Below are positions 42,161-52,047 of a stretch of 64,000 nucleotides of DNA, piece by piece. The stretch comes from Dipteris shenzhenensis. Lineage: Eukaryota > Polypodiophyta > Polypodiopsida > Gleicheniales. Location of the stretch: the NCBI GenBank assembly GCA_047967505.1, contig CM106540.1, one strand, 5' to 3'. The stretch's first letter is position 1; every line of letters begins with the position of its first letter. Position numbers and translations under genes: made by a program. The notes beneath the pieces are model-generated. The model made no database searches. It worked only from the letters and a program-made list of their open reading frames with translations, and was not told the origin of the DNA.

Positions 42161-45100
42161 CAGACATCAGCGTCCTCGATGATAAAGTCTGGGAACACTC
42201 TCCGCAATTGATATACGGATTCCCAGGTAGCTTCGGATAGAGGCTGACCATGCCATGCAACCAACACCGTGGGTATCTTCCGATTTCGTATTTGCATTGT
42301 TCCTCGGTCCAGGATTCTTGTTGGTTTGCGCCTTGCAATATCCTCTATCTCCTGAAACAAAACCACACCTTCGATTAGTGAGTCACCTGTATGTAAAAAT
42401 TTCTTTAAGCGTGAAACATGAAAAACCGGGTGCACCTTACACCCCTGTGGCAATTCTAATTTATAGGCTACACTGCCTATTCTCTTCAGAATTAACCACG
42501 GCCCACAGTATCGAGGTGATAACTTAGCACACTCTCCTGAAGTCAACGACTTCGAGTGCGAAGGAATTCTGAGAAAAACTTTTTCTCCTTCTTCAAATAC
42601 TCTTATAGACCGATTTTCATCTGCATACACCTTGGCTCTATCCATAGCCTGACGGATATTAGCTCTCGCAAGTGCTAGCATCTCCCGCATCTGAACTACA
42701 AAGTTCGCGGCACTAGGCACTTTCTGAGGTACTCCAACTATAGTTGGATTGGCTGGTCTATAACCGTAGTTCAGCTCAAACGGACTGAACCCAGTAGATG
42801 AATGTTTCCTATCATTGTAGGCAAACTCCAACAATGGCAACCACTTGTCCCATGTATGTTGCCTCAATGACACATATGCCCTCAACATATCCTCTAAAGT
42901 CTGGTTGACTCTCTCCGTCTGACCATCCGTCTCAGGATGATCCCCACTACTCATTCCCAACTCAGTCCTTAGTGTCTCAAATACCGCTGTCCAAAAGTGA
43001 CCGGTAAACCTGACATCTCTGTCTGACACTATGGATCTAGGCAATCCATGCAGACGGAATATATGTTTAATAAACAAATCCGCCACTTGCGGGGCACTAA
43101 CAGACTCTCTAGTCGGAATGAAGTGAGCCATCTTGGTTAGACGATCAACCACCACAAGGATAGAATTATACCCTCCTTGTGTTGCAGGTAACCCTACAAT
43201 AAAGTCCATGGAAATGCTCTCCCACTTACTTAGTGGTATTTCCAAGGGCTGTAAAAGTCCGGGTGGCTTCACCCGCTCGGCCTTACTTACCTGACACGAG
43301 AAACACCGTGTCACATATTCATGAATATGCTTTTTCATCTTTAGCCAAAAGAAATCTCGCTTCACGAGATCATATGTCTTCTCGACACCTGGATGTCCCG
43401 CACACGGGCTATCATGGCATTGTCGAATGACTCTCTGCCTGAGATCATTCTGACCAGGTACTACAACCTTGCCATTTCTAACTAGCATACCATCCCTTAT
43501 GGTATATCTTGCATAAGTTTGGCCTTTTCTGGATGCCAGGTCATCCTTTTCATTTTCCCCGGGTTTTAACACATGAGCCTTAGGCCATAAGCTCTGGACA
43601 AACTCGTCCACCTTCTGAGTTTCTCTGATCTCGGTCATTAGAGCACTCTCTAATACCGTGAAACTCAGGTTGTGCATAATGCGAGATAACGCATCAGCTA
43701 TCTTATTGTCTTTTCCTCTTCGGTACCGAATCGTTAAATTAAACTCCTGCATGAGCTCTGCCCACCTAGCTTGGCGGCCCCTCAAGTCAGGCTGTTTACA
43801 GAAATGTTTCAGAGTATCATGATCCACATCCACATAAAACTCTGAACCATACAGATAATGCCTCCATGTTTTCAAAGCATGGATAACAGCATACAACTCC
43901 AATTCATGAGTTGGCCAATTCCTTTGAGAGGGAGAAAGCTTCTTGCTTTCAAAGGCTACTGGCCTTCCCTCTTGAAGGAGGACTGCTCCTACCGCAATGC
44001 CACTTGCATCAGTTTCTAGGAACAACGGTTTCTGGGGATCAACTATTTTTAACACCGGTCCTGAGACCACAGCTTGTTTTATGGTGTTAAAACTTTCTTG
44101 TTGATTCTGTCCCCAAATAAAAGGTACTTTATCTGAGGTCAGATCAGTCAATGGCGATACTATTTCGGAATATCCTTTGATATGCCTTCTATAAAACTGG
44201 ACAAATCCCAAGAATGATCGCAACGCGGTCAGACTCTGAGGGATTGGCCAAGTTAGTATCGCAGCCACTTTCTTCGGATCCATTTCTACCCCCTGTGGAG
44301 TAATTATGAACCCTAAGTACTCAAGCCTAACCATACACAGTATAGTTTTCTTTTTATTCACATAAAGACTGGCTTTCCTCAAAGTACTGAACACTATCCT
44401 TAAGTGTTCACGATGTTCAGTAAGACTTTTACTGAATATCAAAATGTCGTCAATAAAATGTACTACGAACTTTCCGATATACGGACGTAGTAAATCATTC
44501 ATAAGCATGACGAAGGTCGCTGGAGCATTGGTAAGTCCGAAGGGCATTACCAAAAACTCATAATGACCAAACCTGCTCCTGAAAGCGGTTTTATGCACAT
44601 CCTCGGCTCTAATCCGGATCTGATGATAGCCGCACTTAAGATCTATCTTGCTGAAAATCACGGCTCCATGTAATGCATCTAGCAAATCATCAATCCGAGC
44701 CATCGGATACCTGTGCTTAACAGTGATATTATTCAATGCTCTGTAATCTATACAGAGTCGAAACGTATCATCCTTTTTCCTCTTTAATATCACTGGCGAA
44801 GCAAAAGGTGAGAAACTTGGTTGAATCTGCCCCAACTTGAGGTATTCTTCCAGTTGCCTACGCACCTCAGCTTCTTCAGTAAAACTCATTCTATAGGGAG
44901 GTCTATTTACAGGCTCTGCCCCCGGGATCAGTTCAATCTTATGCTGAACTTTCCGCTCTGGAGGTAACCCATAAGGTAGTTCATCCCTAAAGCATTCAGA
45001 GAACTCCTCTGTTATAAGATTAGCCAGCGTGGCCATCTCACCACTTTGCGTAACATCAGTGCTAGCCGAAGACTCATCCACCGGCTCTACCGATGCGGTG

Positions 45101-46863
45101 CAAAGGTATAAAAACTCTACTTGAGCCTTTCTGATTTCCATCACGGAAACCAACGGTCCCTGAGGTATATCTCTTTCACCTCGCAAGACATAAAGCACAT
45201 CATTCATCTTGAATTGATATACGTGCTTTTTCCAATCAATGGCTGGATTCTTACTAGAATGCCACGCCATTCCCAGGGCTATATCCGCATGAGCAAGCTT
45301 GGTCATTTCAAAATCAAGCTTCTCAGCATAGTCCTGAATCCGAAGCTCCAACTGGGTAACCCTTTGGTCCCATACTTCAGTTGAACTTCCATCTGCCATT
45401 CTGACTGTATACGCATAGTCAGATGGACTTGTCTTTAATTTCAGCCTCTTCACGAGCTTGGAGTTAATCACATTGTGAGTTGACGCTGAGTCAAACAACA
45501 CAATGACATCATGATTGGCCACTTGTCCTTTCATTTTGATTAGCTCCGTATCATTGAAGGCTGTATACCCCGTTGCTGCGGGCTTAGATAGGATGTTATC
45601 AGGTGCACTCGTCACTAACTTAGCAACAGATACACATAACAAACAAGGTACTAACCTCTGAGAAGGTCCCGCCAGTTGCATCTGCAAATGTTCCGCACTG
45701 GGACTCTCCTGCATTTCTACGTCGCATTCAGATATTATCATACTAGCCGTGCGACGATCTTTATTCAGTGGACAATCCTTCCACTGATGTCGCTGAAGGC
45801 AGCCGAAGCACAATCCTTCTTTCCTAGCTTTCTCTTTTTGTTCAGGGGTCAACGAGGACTTTGACCAAGCCCGGGCTGCCATTGGAGTTATTTTCCTTTT
45901 CACTCCAACGATGGTACTTGTTTTTGCTGGTCCCTCAACCGGCTTCACCTGCTTGGTTTGGCCACTTGGCTGCGAGACACTTGTCTTTGAAACCCATTTC
46001 CTCTGAAATCCCCCTTTCCTCGGGTGCTCATACTGAGTCCCTGCCTGCACAAATCCACCAGACCTACCTCTGGCATCCTCATAGTTCAGGGCTACTGCAA
46101 TAGATTCATCTAGTGTAGTCACATATTTAGCCCGAACTTCCATTTTGATTTTGTCGTTCAGTCCATAGATATAATCTTTTAACTGAACCGACATAGGGAG
46201 AGGGTCTGTTATTTTCATAACACATTCTCTGAATTTGTCAGTGTACTCTGCCACTGACAAGCTCCTCTGACGAAGACTTCTATAAGCATCCCAAGCTCGG
46301 GATTCCTCATCAGGTGGGAGAAAGTGTTTCTTGAATTCAGCTTTGAACCCTTCCCAGGTGGTTGGAGCAACTTGATCCTTCTGTTGCTTTATCCACCATC
46401 TGTCCGCTGCCTCAATAAACAGGTGTGTGGCCTCGCGGATTTTCTTTAGATCGGATTTAATCTCACAAATGGCGAAGGCTTCTTCCCACTTGTGCAACCA
46501 AACCTCGATCACATCAGAGCTGCGCTCGGTCATCCGACCAGCGTACTTCTCTGGTCTATAATTAGCGATATTAGGCACTTTGACCCTTGCGCGCTCTAAG
46601 GAATGTACACTGGGCTCTGGCTCTGCTGGAGCTTTGCCCTTGTCAATTCTAGACGGTCTAGCCGACAAGGCTTGCACCATCTCCCTAATCTCATTTTGAC
46701 CAGCATTCACCTGAAGCTGCTGGTTCATAATCTGCTGTAAAGCATCCTCTAACATTGAAATCCTACCAACCAATGTAGGTGCTGCCTGATGTGACATCTG
46801 TTGTGTTGACTGAACTCTAGACTCGCTAGGATTTATTCTTGAAGTCTGTCCTTCTGCTTCCAT
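42160..46863 (-). CDS. Chromovirus Gag-Pol polyprotein, 1567 aa
   Basis: One frame encodes all functions. Gag: a coiled-coil-like start (about 30-70), capsid domain (about 105-265: WLHKWEEAFAICEI, FKAEFKKHFLPPDEESRAWD) and zinc knuckle CFGCLQRHQWKDC (about 352), with three rather than four residues before His. Protease: VLFDSASTHNVIN (about 455), D-S-A instead of D-S-G. RT: FIDDILIFSKS (about 803). RNase H: LETDASGIAVGAVLLQ (about 949). Integrase: HHCC zinc domain, then Asp in SMDFIVGLP, Asp in VSDRDVRF and Glu in GQTERVN with DD35E spacing. Chromodomain-like end: PTRILDRGTM ... VLVAWHGQPLSEATWESVYQ (about 1500-1567), likely guiding integration to chromatin. No stop or shift is present. Confidence 0.97.
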   Translation of the reverse strand: MEAEGQTSRINPSESRVQSTQQMSHQAAPTLVGRISMLEDALQQIMNQQLQVNAGQNEIREMVQALSARPSRIDKGKAPAEPEPSVHSLERARVKVPNIANYRPEKYAGRMTERSSDVIEVWLHKWEEAFAICEIKSDLKKIREATHLFIEAADRWWIKQQKDQVAPTTWEGFKAEFKKHFLPPDEESRAWDAYRSLRQRSLSVAEYTDKFRECVMKITDPLPMSVQLKDYIYGLNDKIKMEVRAKYVTTLDESIAVALNYEDARGRSGGFVQAGTQYEHPRKGGFQRKWVSKTSVSQPSGQTKQVKPVEGPAKTSTIVGVKRKITPMAARAWSKSSLTPEQKEKARKEGLCFGCLQRHQWKDCPLNKDRRTASMIISECDVEMQESPSAEHLQMQLAGPSQRLVPCLLCVSVAKLVTSAPDNILSKPAATGYTAFNDTELIKMKGQVANHDVIVLFDSASTHNVINSKLVKRLKLKTSPSDYAYTVRMADGSSTEVWDQRVTQLELRIQDYAEKLDFEMTKLAHADIALGMAWHSSKNPAIDWKKHVYQFKMNDVLYVLRGERDIPQGPLVSVMEIRKAQVEFLYLCTASVEPVDESSASTDVTQSGEMATLANLITEEFSECFRDELPYGLPPERKVQHKIELIPGAEPVNRPPYRMSFTEEAEVRRQLEEYLKLGQIQPSFSPFASPVILKRKKDDTFRLCIDYRALNNITVKHRYPMARIDDLLDALHGAVIFSKIDLKCGYHQIRIRAEDVHKTAFRSRFGHYEFLVMPFGLTNAPATFVMLMNDLLRPYIGKFVVHFIDDILIFSKSLTEHREHLRIVFSTLRKASLYVNKKKTILCMVRLEYLGFIITPQGVEMDPKKVAAILTWPIPQSLTALRSFLGFVQFYRRHIKGYSEIVSPLTDLTSDKVPFIWGQNQQESFNTIKQAVVSGPVLKIVDPQKPLFLETDASGIAVGAVLLQEGRPVAFESKKLSPSQRNWPTHELELYAVIHALKTWRHYLYGSEFYVDVDHDTLKHFCKQPDLRGRQARWAELMQEFNLTIRYRRGKDNKIADALSRIMHNLSFTVLESALMTEIRETQKVDEFVQSLWPKAHVLKPGENEKDDLASRKGQTYARYTIRDGMLVRNGKVVVPGQNDLRQRVIRQCHDSPCAGHPGVEKTYDLVKRDFFWLKMKKHIHEYVTRCFSCQVSKAERVKPPGLLQPLEIPLSKWESISMDFIVGLPATQGGYNSILVVVDRLTKMAHFIPTRESVSAPQVADLFIKHIFRLHGLPRSIVSDRDVRFTGHFWTAVFETLRTELGMSSGDHPETDGQTERVNQTLEDMLRAYVSLRQHTWDKWLPLLEFAYNDRKHSSTGFSPFELNYGYRPANPTIVGVPQKVPSAANFVVQMREMLALARANIRQAMDRAKVYADENRSIRVFEEGEKVFLRIPSHSKSLTSGECAKLSPRYCGPWLILKRIGSVAYKLELPQGCKVHPVFHVSRLKKFLHTGDSLIEGVVLFQEIEDIARRKPTRILDRGTMQIRNRKIPTVLVAWHGQPLSEATWESVYQLRRVFPDFIIEDADV

Positions 46864-46874
46864 TTGTTGAAAGG

Positions 46875-46909
<35 letters not shown>

Positions 46910-47663
46910 GAATGGATTTCTCCCTTTTCCTATACACAGAAATGAATAGACGACAGCCTCTGCTGTACAGACAACTTCGACTGAAAACTCAGATTTTATT
47001 TTTTTTTTTTTAAAACAAAAAAGAAGGACTGCTCCCTGGAATCTCCACGCAATCCGAATTCGGGCGCTGCTGACTCTGGGGTTTACGATCTGCTCCAACA
47101 AAAGTCAAACACCGTCAAAGGATAAAGAGCTCGTGGAGGAAAGGTCGAGAACTCCTGAGCCTTCGCTTGGTCGCGTAGAAGACAAAGTCTTCTGCAATTC
47201 AAACGACAATTCCCTCTTCAAGTCCCTCCTGGCGCAGATTATTCCTTCGTTGAGTATGAATCGCTCCTTCTTCCAAACCACCGCGCAACGCCTCACATTA
47301 AGCAGCGCCCCACATTCCGTCGCACGCCACTCAAATCACAGGTCGTGTGCAGCCTGTGCCTGCAATCCTTCATCACGACCAGTCACCTCGCCATCTTCAT
47401 CGTTGTCTGTGTCTCCCTGTCGGTGTCTCCGTCGGACATCAGTCACAGACCTCGACTCTCCCTTGAGCCCGTCGGGTTTCTTCGTTGACCAATATCTTGC
47501 TGTCCGTCGACTCTCCGTTGCTGGCGTCGGTCACAGACCACCACGCTATCAACCCGTCCCTGCTCACGGCCGTTGCGAGATCGCCAATTCGTAGACCCCC
47601 TACGTTCCTACGCTCCAGAATACTGCTGTTCGTCAAGGTCACGAACCTCTTCCTGTTCCTTAC
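46864..47663 (-). other. Chromovirus 5' leader
   Basis: Untranslated leader between primer site and gag start. An uninterrupted A31 run (46878-46908, minus strand) ends 14 nt before the ATG; another A-rich run lies near 47000. Plus-strand reading frames here are shadows. Confidence 0.7.
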
Positions 47664-47675
47664 GCTCTGATACCA
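47664..47675 (-). other. Chromovirus primer-binding site
   Basis: TGGTATCAGAGC on the minus strand, two bases after the 5' LTR end. It is complementary to the initiator Met tRNA 3' end. Confidence 0.92.
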
Positions 47676-47677
47676 AA

Positions 47678-48142
47678 TGTCAACTGACTTCTCTTTTCTC
47701 TCTTCTATTTCACTGATCACGGGAGTAGCACCATAAATTATCCACCCAGCCAATTCTATCAAGGCTTCCCAGCTTGGGAGAGAGAGCTATATCAAAATCA
47801 CGTAATTTTTCAATTCTTCATTCTCTCACAAGCCTTGACAGACCCCAATTCCCTAGATAGATCTAGATGCCACATGTCATCCATATAGGGCCTTTCTAAT
47901 GCAACATTTCACCCCTCTCTTGGGATGCATTTAATTCCTTGCCCCTAGGCACATTCTTTGCACTAGGCCCTTGGTCTCAGATCTATCTAGTCCGGTGCTA
48001 TCAGCCCTCACCTAGGACCTTGACATTAATCCCTCCCGATCATTTACATAAAGCGCAAACACATACATTACAAAGATAGATCCTATAAGGGAAATGTCGA
48101 CTGATTCTTCCGAGGTCATGCTACCTCGGCTAGAGCGTAACA
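47678..48142 (-). mobile_element. Chromovirus 5' LTR, 465 bp
   Basis: Same length and, by eye, same sequence as 41683-42147. It is followed on the minus strand by the primer site. Confidence 0.95.
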
Positions 48143-48147
48143 GTCCC
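48143..48147. repeat. Chromovirus target duplication GTCCC (right)
   Basis: GTCCC directly after the LTR end at 48142; matches 41678-41682. Confidence 0.95.
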
Positions 48148-49553
48148 CCTATGCGAGAGGAGAGGTGGGTGCCCGACGGGGGCCTGTAAGCAGTCATCCA
48201 TCTCGTACTACTGCCCACTTCTCCTCTTTGCGGGCCTGATCCCACTGCTGCAACAGGAAACGCCTCTCTCAACCTATAGTGAAGTGAGGTCCTCATCCAT
48301 GGAGATCGCTGGCTAGTCTCGTAAGGCTTATCTACGACGTAAAGCCGAAAGTCGGGCCTGGGCATCATGGAACCGGATGATAAGGGACTGCTCTCAGTTG
48401 GGGTCTCTCCCAACCTGCCACTCTCTCACAATCATGTGCTCAGTCGCCCCTAGGGTAGAGGTCACGAAGGCCTACGCATCTGCCATCGGGAAGCCTCAGT
48501 GCGGGAAATCCCACGCACTCTAATATTGAGAGCCTTGTTGGATCTCTGCTGCTGCTCCAAGAGGGTAGCCGAAACGGTTGCCCTTGCAGATTCATGTTTG
48601 GCTACGTCGACCCATATGGACGATTGCATGCTCGCAATCTGTGCCTCCACAACTGGGGTGCTCCCTGGGACTGTACGTACAGCAGTGACCTCCTGTCGGA
48701 ACTGTGAGATCTCATGTCTAAGCCCCTGAATAAGATCAGCCTGGACTCGGATAGCCTGAGACTACTCCTATATGAGTCATGCCTACTCCTGGGTGAAGCA
48801 TGTCTGCTCCTGTGCGAAGCATGACAGCTCCCTCTCGCACTCTCGAATGCTCTAGACCTCCATCAGCAAATACTCCCAAGCCTCTGATGGGTCAGCTCGT
48901 CCGTGCTCCAACGGAAACTGATAGGACTGTGGCCTGAAAGTGTGAGGAAGAGACTAGAGGCTGGGTGATGATTGGGTAAGATGGGTGCGGTATGGCGATG
49001 ATGAGGCGATCCCAGCAGGGTGAGGGAGTGTGGGCTAACTGAGAGGCAGAGGGGAGAGAAAGGTTGAGTAGTGCGGAACAATGTACGACCCCTCCAAAGT
49101 AGGTGTCATAATCGGAGAGAGAACTGTAGCGGGAGAAGAAGGGAGAGATGGAAGAGATGGTGTCAGTGACAACCCCTCTATCCTAGGGAAGGGTGGGGAA
49201 ATCAATGTCATGGGTAGGGGTATATCAGAGCCAGTAGCTGTAACAATAGAGGCTATGGACGGAAGTGGAGCTGAAAGTGGAGCTGGAACTGGAACTAGAG
49301 CTGACGCTGAGGATGAAGCTAAGGCTGGCGCTGAGACTGAGTATGAGGATGTATCTGATGTAGCTGAGACCAAAGCTGAGACTGAAGCTGAAGCTGAGGC
49401 TGTGGCTGAAGCTGAGGCGAAAGTGGGCCTCGCCTTTGCTTTGCTGTCCACTCCAAGTCCACTTCGGTTGTATCGTGTGTTCACATCTTCGATTTTCAGC
49501 TGTGTCTGTTTTTTCTTGGCGGCTTTATTTGTATCCTTGCCACCTTTTCCCAT
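48148..49553 (-). pseudogene. LINE C ORF1
   Basis: Start MGKGGKDTNKAAKKKQTQLK at 49553 (basic), then a low-complexity Ala/Ser/Pro stretch (49450-49080). After shifts come a MEAQIASMQSSIWVDVAKHE segment with QQQRSNKALNIRVRGISR at about 48530, the RRM start shared with LINE B, and RPDFRLYVVDKPYETSQRSP with YRLREAFPVAA near 48350. The chromovirus sits at its end. The low-complexity middle is longer than in LINE B. Confidence 0.6.
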
Positions 49554-49859
49554 TTCATTTGATTGACCCGTGTTCGGTGCAGGTCTTAGTGCAGGAGCAG
49601 GAGAGGGAGTGGGAGCGGGAGCATGAACATGAGCTCTCTTCCCATGATGGGGGGTATCCCCAGGGGGGCTGAAAAGAGGCTGAGGGGTGGCGGGGGGGCT
49701 GTAGGTAGGCTGAGAGCAGGCGGGGGGGCTAGTAGGGAAGGGGGGGGTGGCTGGAGAGCAGGGAGAGTAGCTGAGGGGTCGAGGGAGTAGCTGAGGGGGC
49801 GGGGAGCTGAGGGGTGGCGAGTGGCTGGAGTGGAGGAGGTGGAGTAGAAGGGGAGGAGG

Positions 49860-49975
49860 GGGCGCAGCAGAGGGAGCTGCAGCAGGCAGGAGGGAGGAGC
49901 AGAAGGGGAGGAGGGGGCGCAGCAGAGGGAGCTGCAGCAGGCGGGAGGGAGGAGCAGAAGCGGAGGAGAGAAGGC
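49860..49975. repeat. Tandem duplication in LINE C 5' UTR
   Basis: ggcgcagcagagggagctgc followed by aggagggaggagcagaag occurs twice in succession (units of about 58 bp) with two or three differences. Confidence 0.75.
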
Positions 49976-50225
49976 AAGCAGGAGCGGAGGGGCGAAGGAG
50001 GCAGCGGGCAGAAGGGCTGCGGGTGGTGGGGGGAGCTGCAGGCGGGGCTAGGCGGGGAGGGAGCTAGGCGGGCGGCAAGGCTAGGCAGGGAGGGAAGGAG
50101 CTAGGGCAGCGAGGCTAGACGGGGAAGGAGGGAGCTGCGAGCGGAGAGGGAGCTGCAGGCGGGCGGAGGGAGCTGCAGGCGGAGGGGGAGCAGCAGGCGG
50201 GAGAGAGAGAGGAAGAGGTGGGAAG

Positions 50226-50228
<3 letters not shown>

Positions 50229-50257
<29 letters not shown>
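50229..50257. repeat. (GA)n at LINE C 5' tip
   Basis: About 13 GA units at the junction between the LINE C 5' UTR and its target duplication. Confidence 0.9.
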
Positions 50258-50258
<1 letters not shown>

Positions 50259-50274
50259 GATTATATTTTAATTG
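50258..50274. repeat. LINE C target-site duplication (right)
   Basis: Partner of 32604-32619; it lies immediately outside the (GA)n that marks the LINE C 5' end. Confidence 0.8.
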
Positions 50275-51400
50275 CATATTCAACGCAAACAAGGTAACAA
50301 AAGACGCACCAACACAAACATCAAACTGTATCTACTAGAAACCATCTGAAACTGTCTATGCTGCATCCTTCTCCATGTGGCCTCTCACCAAAAAACCCAA
50401 CATACAGGAAGATCATAAAGTTGGCCATCTAGGAATAGAATCATACTTGCTTTTCTGCTTGCTCTCGCTGCACATCCACATCCCTCTGCTGCTTTTCCTC
50501 CAGAGCTCTAGCCTACAATAGAATCAAAGTAGCAGGCTGCCATGTCACAACCTTACTCAGCAACTTGCTTGTTAACCTTAACAGCTCAAAGATCTACATG
50601 GGAACTCATACCACACGCTCCCTAGCCCGTACATGGCGTTCCCATCTTGATTTCCTGCGTTCAAGGGACTCCCCTTCCATTTCTTCAAATCCATCCAAAG
50701 AAGAGGCTACAACTCCCATTGACAAGCAAGCAACCACAAATAAACACAAGACCATGAAAGATTAAAAAATAGGTTAGACAGCCTTACAAAGTCTAAGTCA
50801 ACAGCCTTTCTTAGTTTAGCAGGCTGGCATTGAGTAACAACAGACTTGCTATGCTTTTTCAAAGCTTTTTGCTAGGAAACCTTTCTGAATCTTATTCAAA
50901 CATGGCACATAACATCTATGGCTGGATGGGGCTACATTTAACAAAAGAGACCTTATGAAACCAACCTAAGAGAGACTCCAAATCCTCTGCTCCTTCACTT
51001 ACGAGTACTTCATGGTATTCCCCACCCTGTACGGAGTCCTGGAGAAGTAGTTCAAGATAAGTTTGCATTCTGAAAAAAAGCCCACACAAATCGTTCTGAA
51101 AAAAAGCCTACACGAATCGAACTTCACAGACAGGATTACCTTCTTTTGCACCTTTTCTAATGAAATACAAATCCCTACCTTTTTTCTTTTAAAAAATGGT
51201 CCTTCAGAAAAAGAAATCTTGCATTTCAGAGCATTCTCCTGGCACATTTGCACCAACAATAATAGAACTACATATCTACTTTCCTATCTTGAGTATTCTA
51301 CACTCTGCAAAAGGAGTCATAGTCAGCTCTTAACTTCTCGCATTCCACCTCATGGATTATAGGCTCTGCAAAGCATGGCGCAACCAGCTTTTCATAATTG
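50275..51400. other. Unassigned DNA right of LINE C
   Basis: No coding signal recognised. It could be LINE B 5' flank, since LINE C was inserted just upstream of LINE B ORF1. A 26-bp tandem pair lies at 51068-51119. Confidence 0.35.
51068..51119. repeat. 26-bp tandem duplication
   Basis: Units at 51068-51093 and 51094-51119 start ttctgaaaaaaagcc and differ at two positions. Confidence 0.85.
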
Positions 51401-51424
51401 GAATAGAAACACGTGACTACGTGC

Positions 51425-51535
51425 TTTAACCTCATGATGGTCACCAAAAGGTTTAAAACCAGCAACTCGACCATGGATGATAAGGATTAGCAGCAATGTC
51501 ATCAGCACCCAAGAGTGGGTCCAACCATTGTGCAG
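51425..51535. repeat. Dispersed repeat shared with 12770-12925
   Basis: Segments such as ctcatgatggtcac, aaggtttaaaacca and gtcatcagcacccaa(g)agtgggt match the inserted element at 12.8 kb at moderate identity. The family is unknown. Confidence 0.55.
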
Positions 51536-52047
51536 ACTTAATCTTAAAAAACAACTCAAACTCCTGACTCTAGTTATTTGAAGACTAATATAACAGGAGA
51601 TTTGGGCAATTGTAGGACTAGAGTAGAAGTACCAATGTACTAGGACAAATGCAAAACAGTTAATAATATGTAGCATTTAACTTGGGAGAGCATAAGTCAT
51701 GGGCTGGACTCACAACAGTAGCATGTGACGGGATGCACATGAACAGAAGAGAGAACTCTTATTCAGTAAAGCTTGAGCAAAGGACTCAGATGTATGGAAG
51801 TTCAATTTCAGTATTAACTGATGTGGACAGCAGGGCCTTTCACAGTTTAAAGCTGGATGTAAAATGACACATGGCAACTGCATGTCAAACAAATTTGTAT
51901 ATGGGATTAACCCCATTGTGCTAGAAAGCATCCCTAGCAAAGCTTAAACTGAAGAATCTAAATAACTCCGCCAAAACATGGCAGCTTTTAACAAGAGAGG
52001 AGTCAATCCTGACATACTCATCAAGCGCTCTCCTTGCCTTTGTTATA
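51536..52047 (-). mobile_element. Probable LTR of minus-strand gypsy remnant
   Basis: The right edge TGTTATA at 52047 adjoins a polypurine tract (minus GGGTGGGGAGGAC, 52048-52060), as at the 3' end of chromovirus elements. The left edge is undefined; the repeat at 51425-51535 may also belong to it. Confidence 0.4.

Larger units (their letters stand above)
41683..48142 (-). mobile_element. Intact Ty3/gypsy chromovirus, 6460 bp
   Basis: Two 465-bp LTRs that look identical, perfect target duplication, primer site, polypurine tract and a single uninterrupted Gag-Pol frame. A C-terminal chromodomain-like segment places it among chromoviruses. It is the youngest and best preserved element in the window and could be autonomous. 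Confidence 0.97.
32620..50257 (-). mobile_element. LINE C, full-length but interrupted
   Basis: From right to left: pyrimidine-rich 5' UTR (50257-49554), ORF1 (49553-48150), endonuclease (41682-40675), RT (40219-39761 and 34720-34009) and Cys-rich C-terminus (33908-33334), with the 3' UTR to 32620. Its 3' tail is (CTTT)n(CT)n after an AATAAA at 32648-32653. Near-matching 16/17-bp duplications flank it. Subtracting the copia and gypsy insertions and their duplicated 5-bp sites leaves about 6.1 kb, a normal LINE length. Confidence 0.85.
49554..50257 (-). promoter_or_regulatory. LINE C 5' UTR, GC-rich with tandem repeats
   Basis: Strongly G-rich on the plus strand (many runs of five or more G), ending at the 5' tip in (CT)n on the minus strand. 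A unit of about 58 bp (ggcgcagcagagggagctgc...) is repeated at about 49860-49975. LINE 5' UTRs often hold the internal promoter; that function is inferred here. Confidence 0.55.

Noticed and set aside
47133-47594. 153-residue plus-strand frame
   Set aside because: Lies in the 5' leader of the minus-strand chromovirus, with no domain; a shadow.
49814-50104. Gly/Glu/Arg-rich plus-strand frame
   Set aside because: Shadow of the G-rich 5' UTR of LINE C on the opposite strand.
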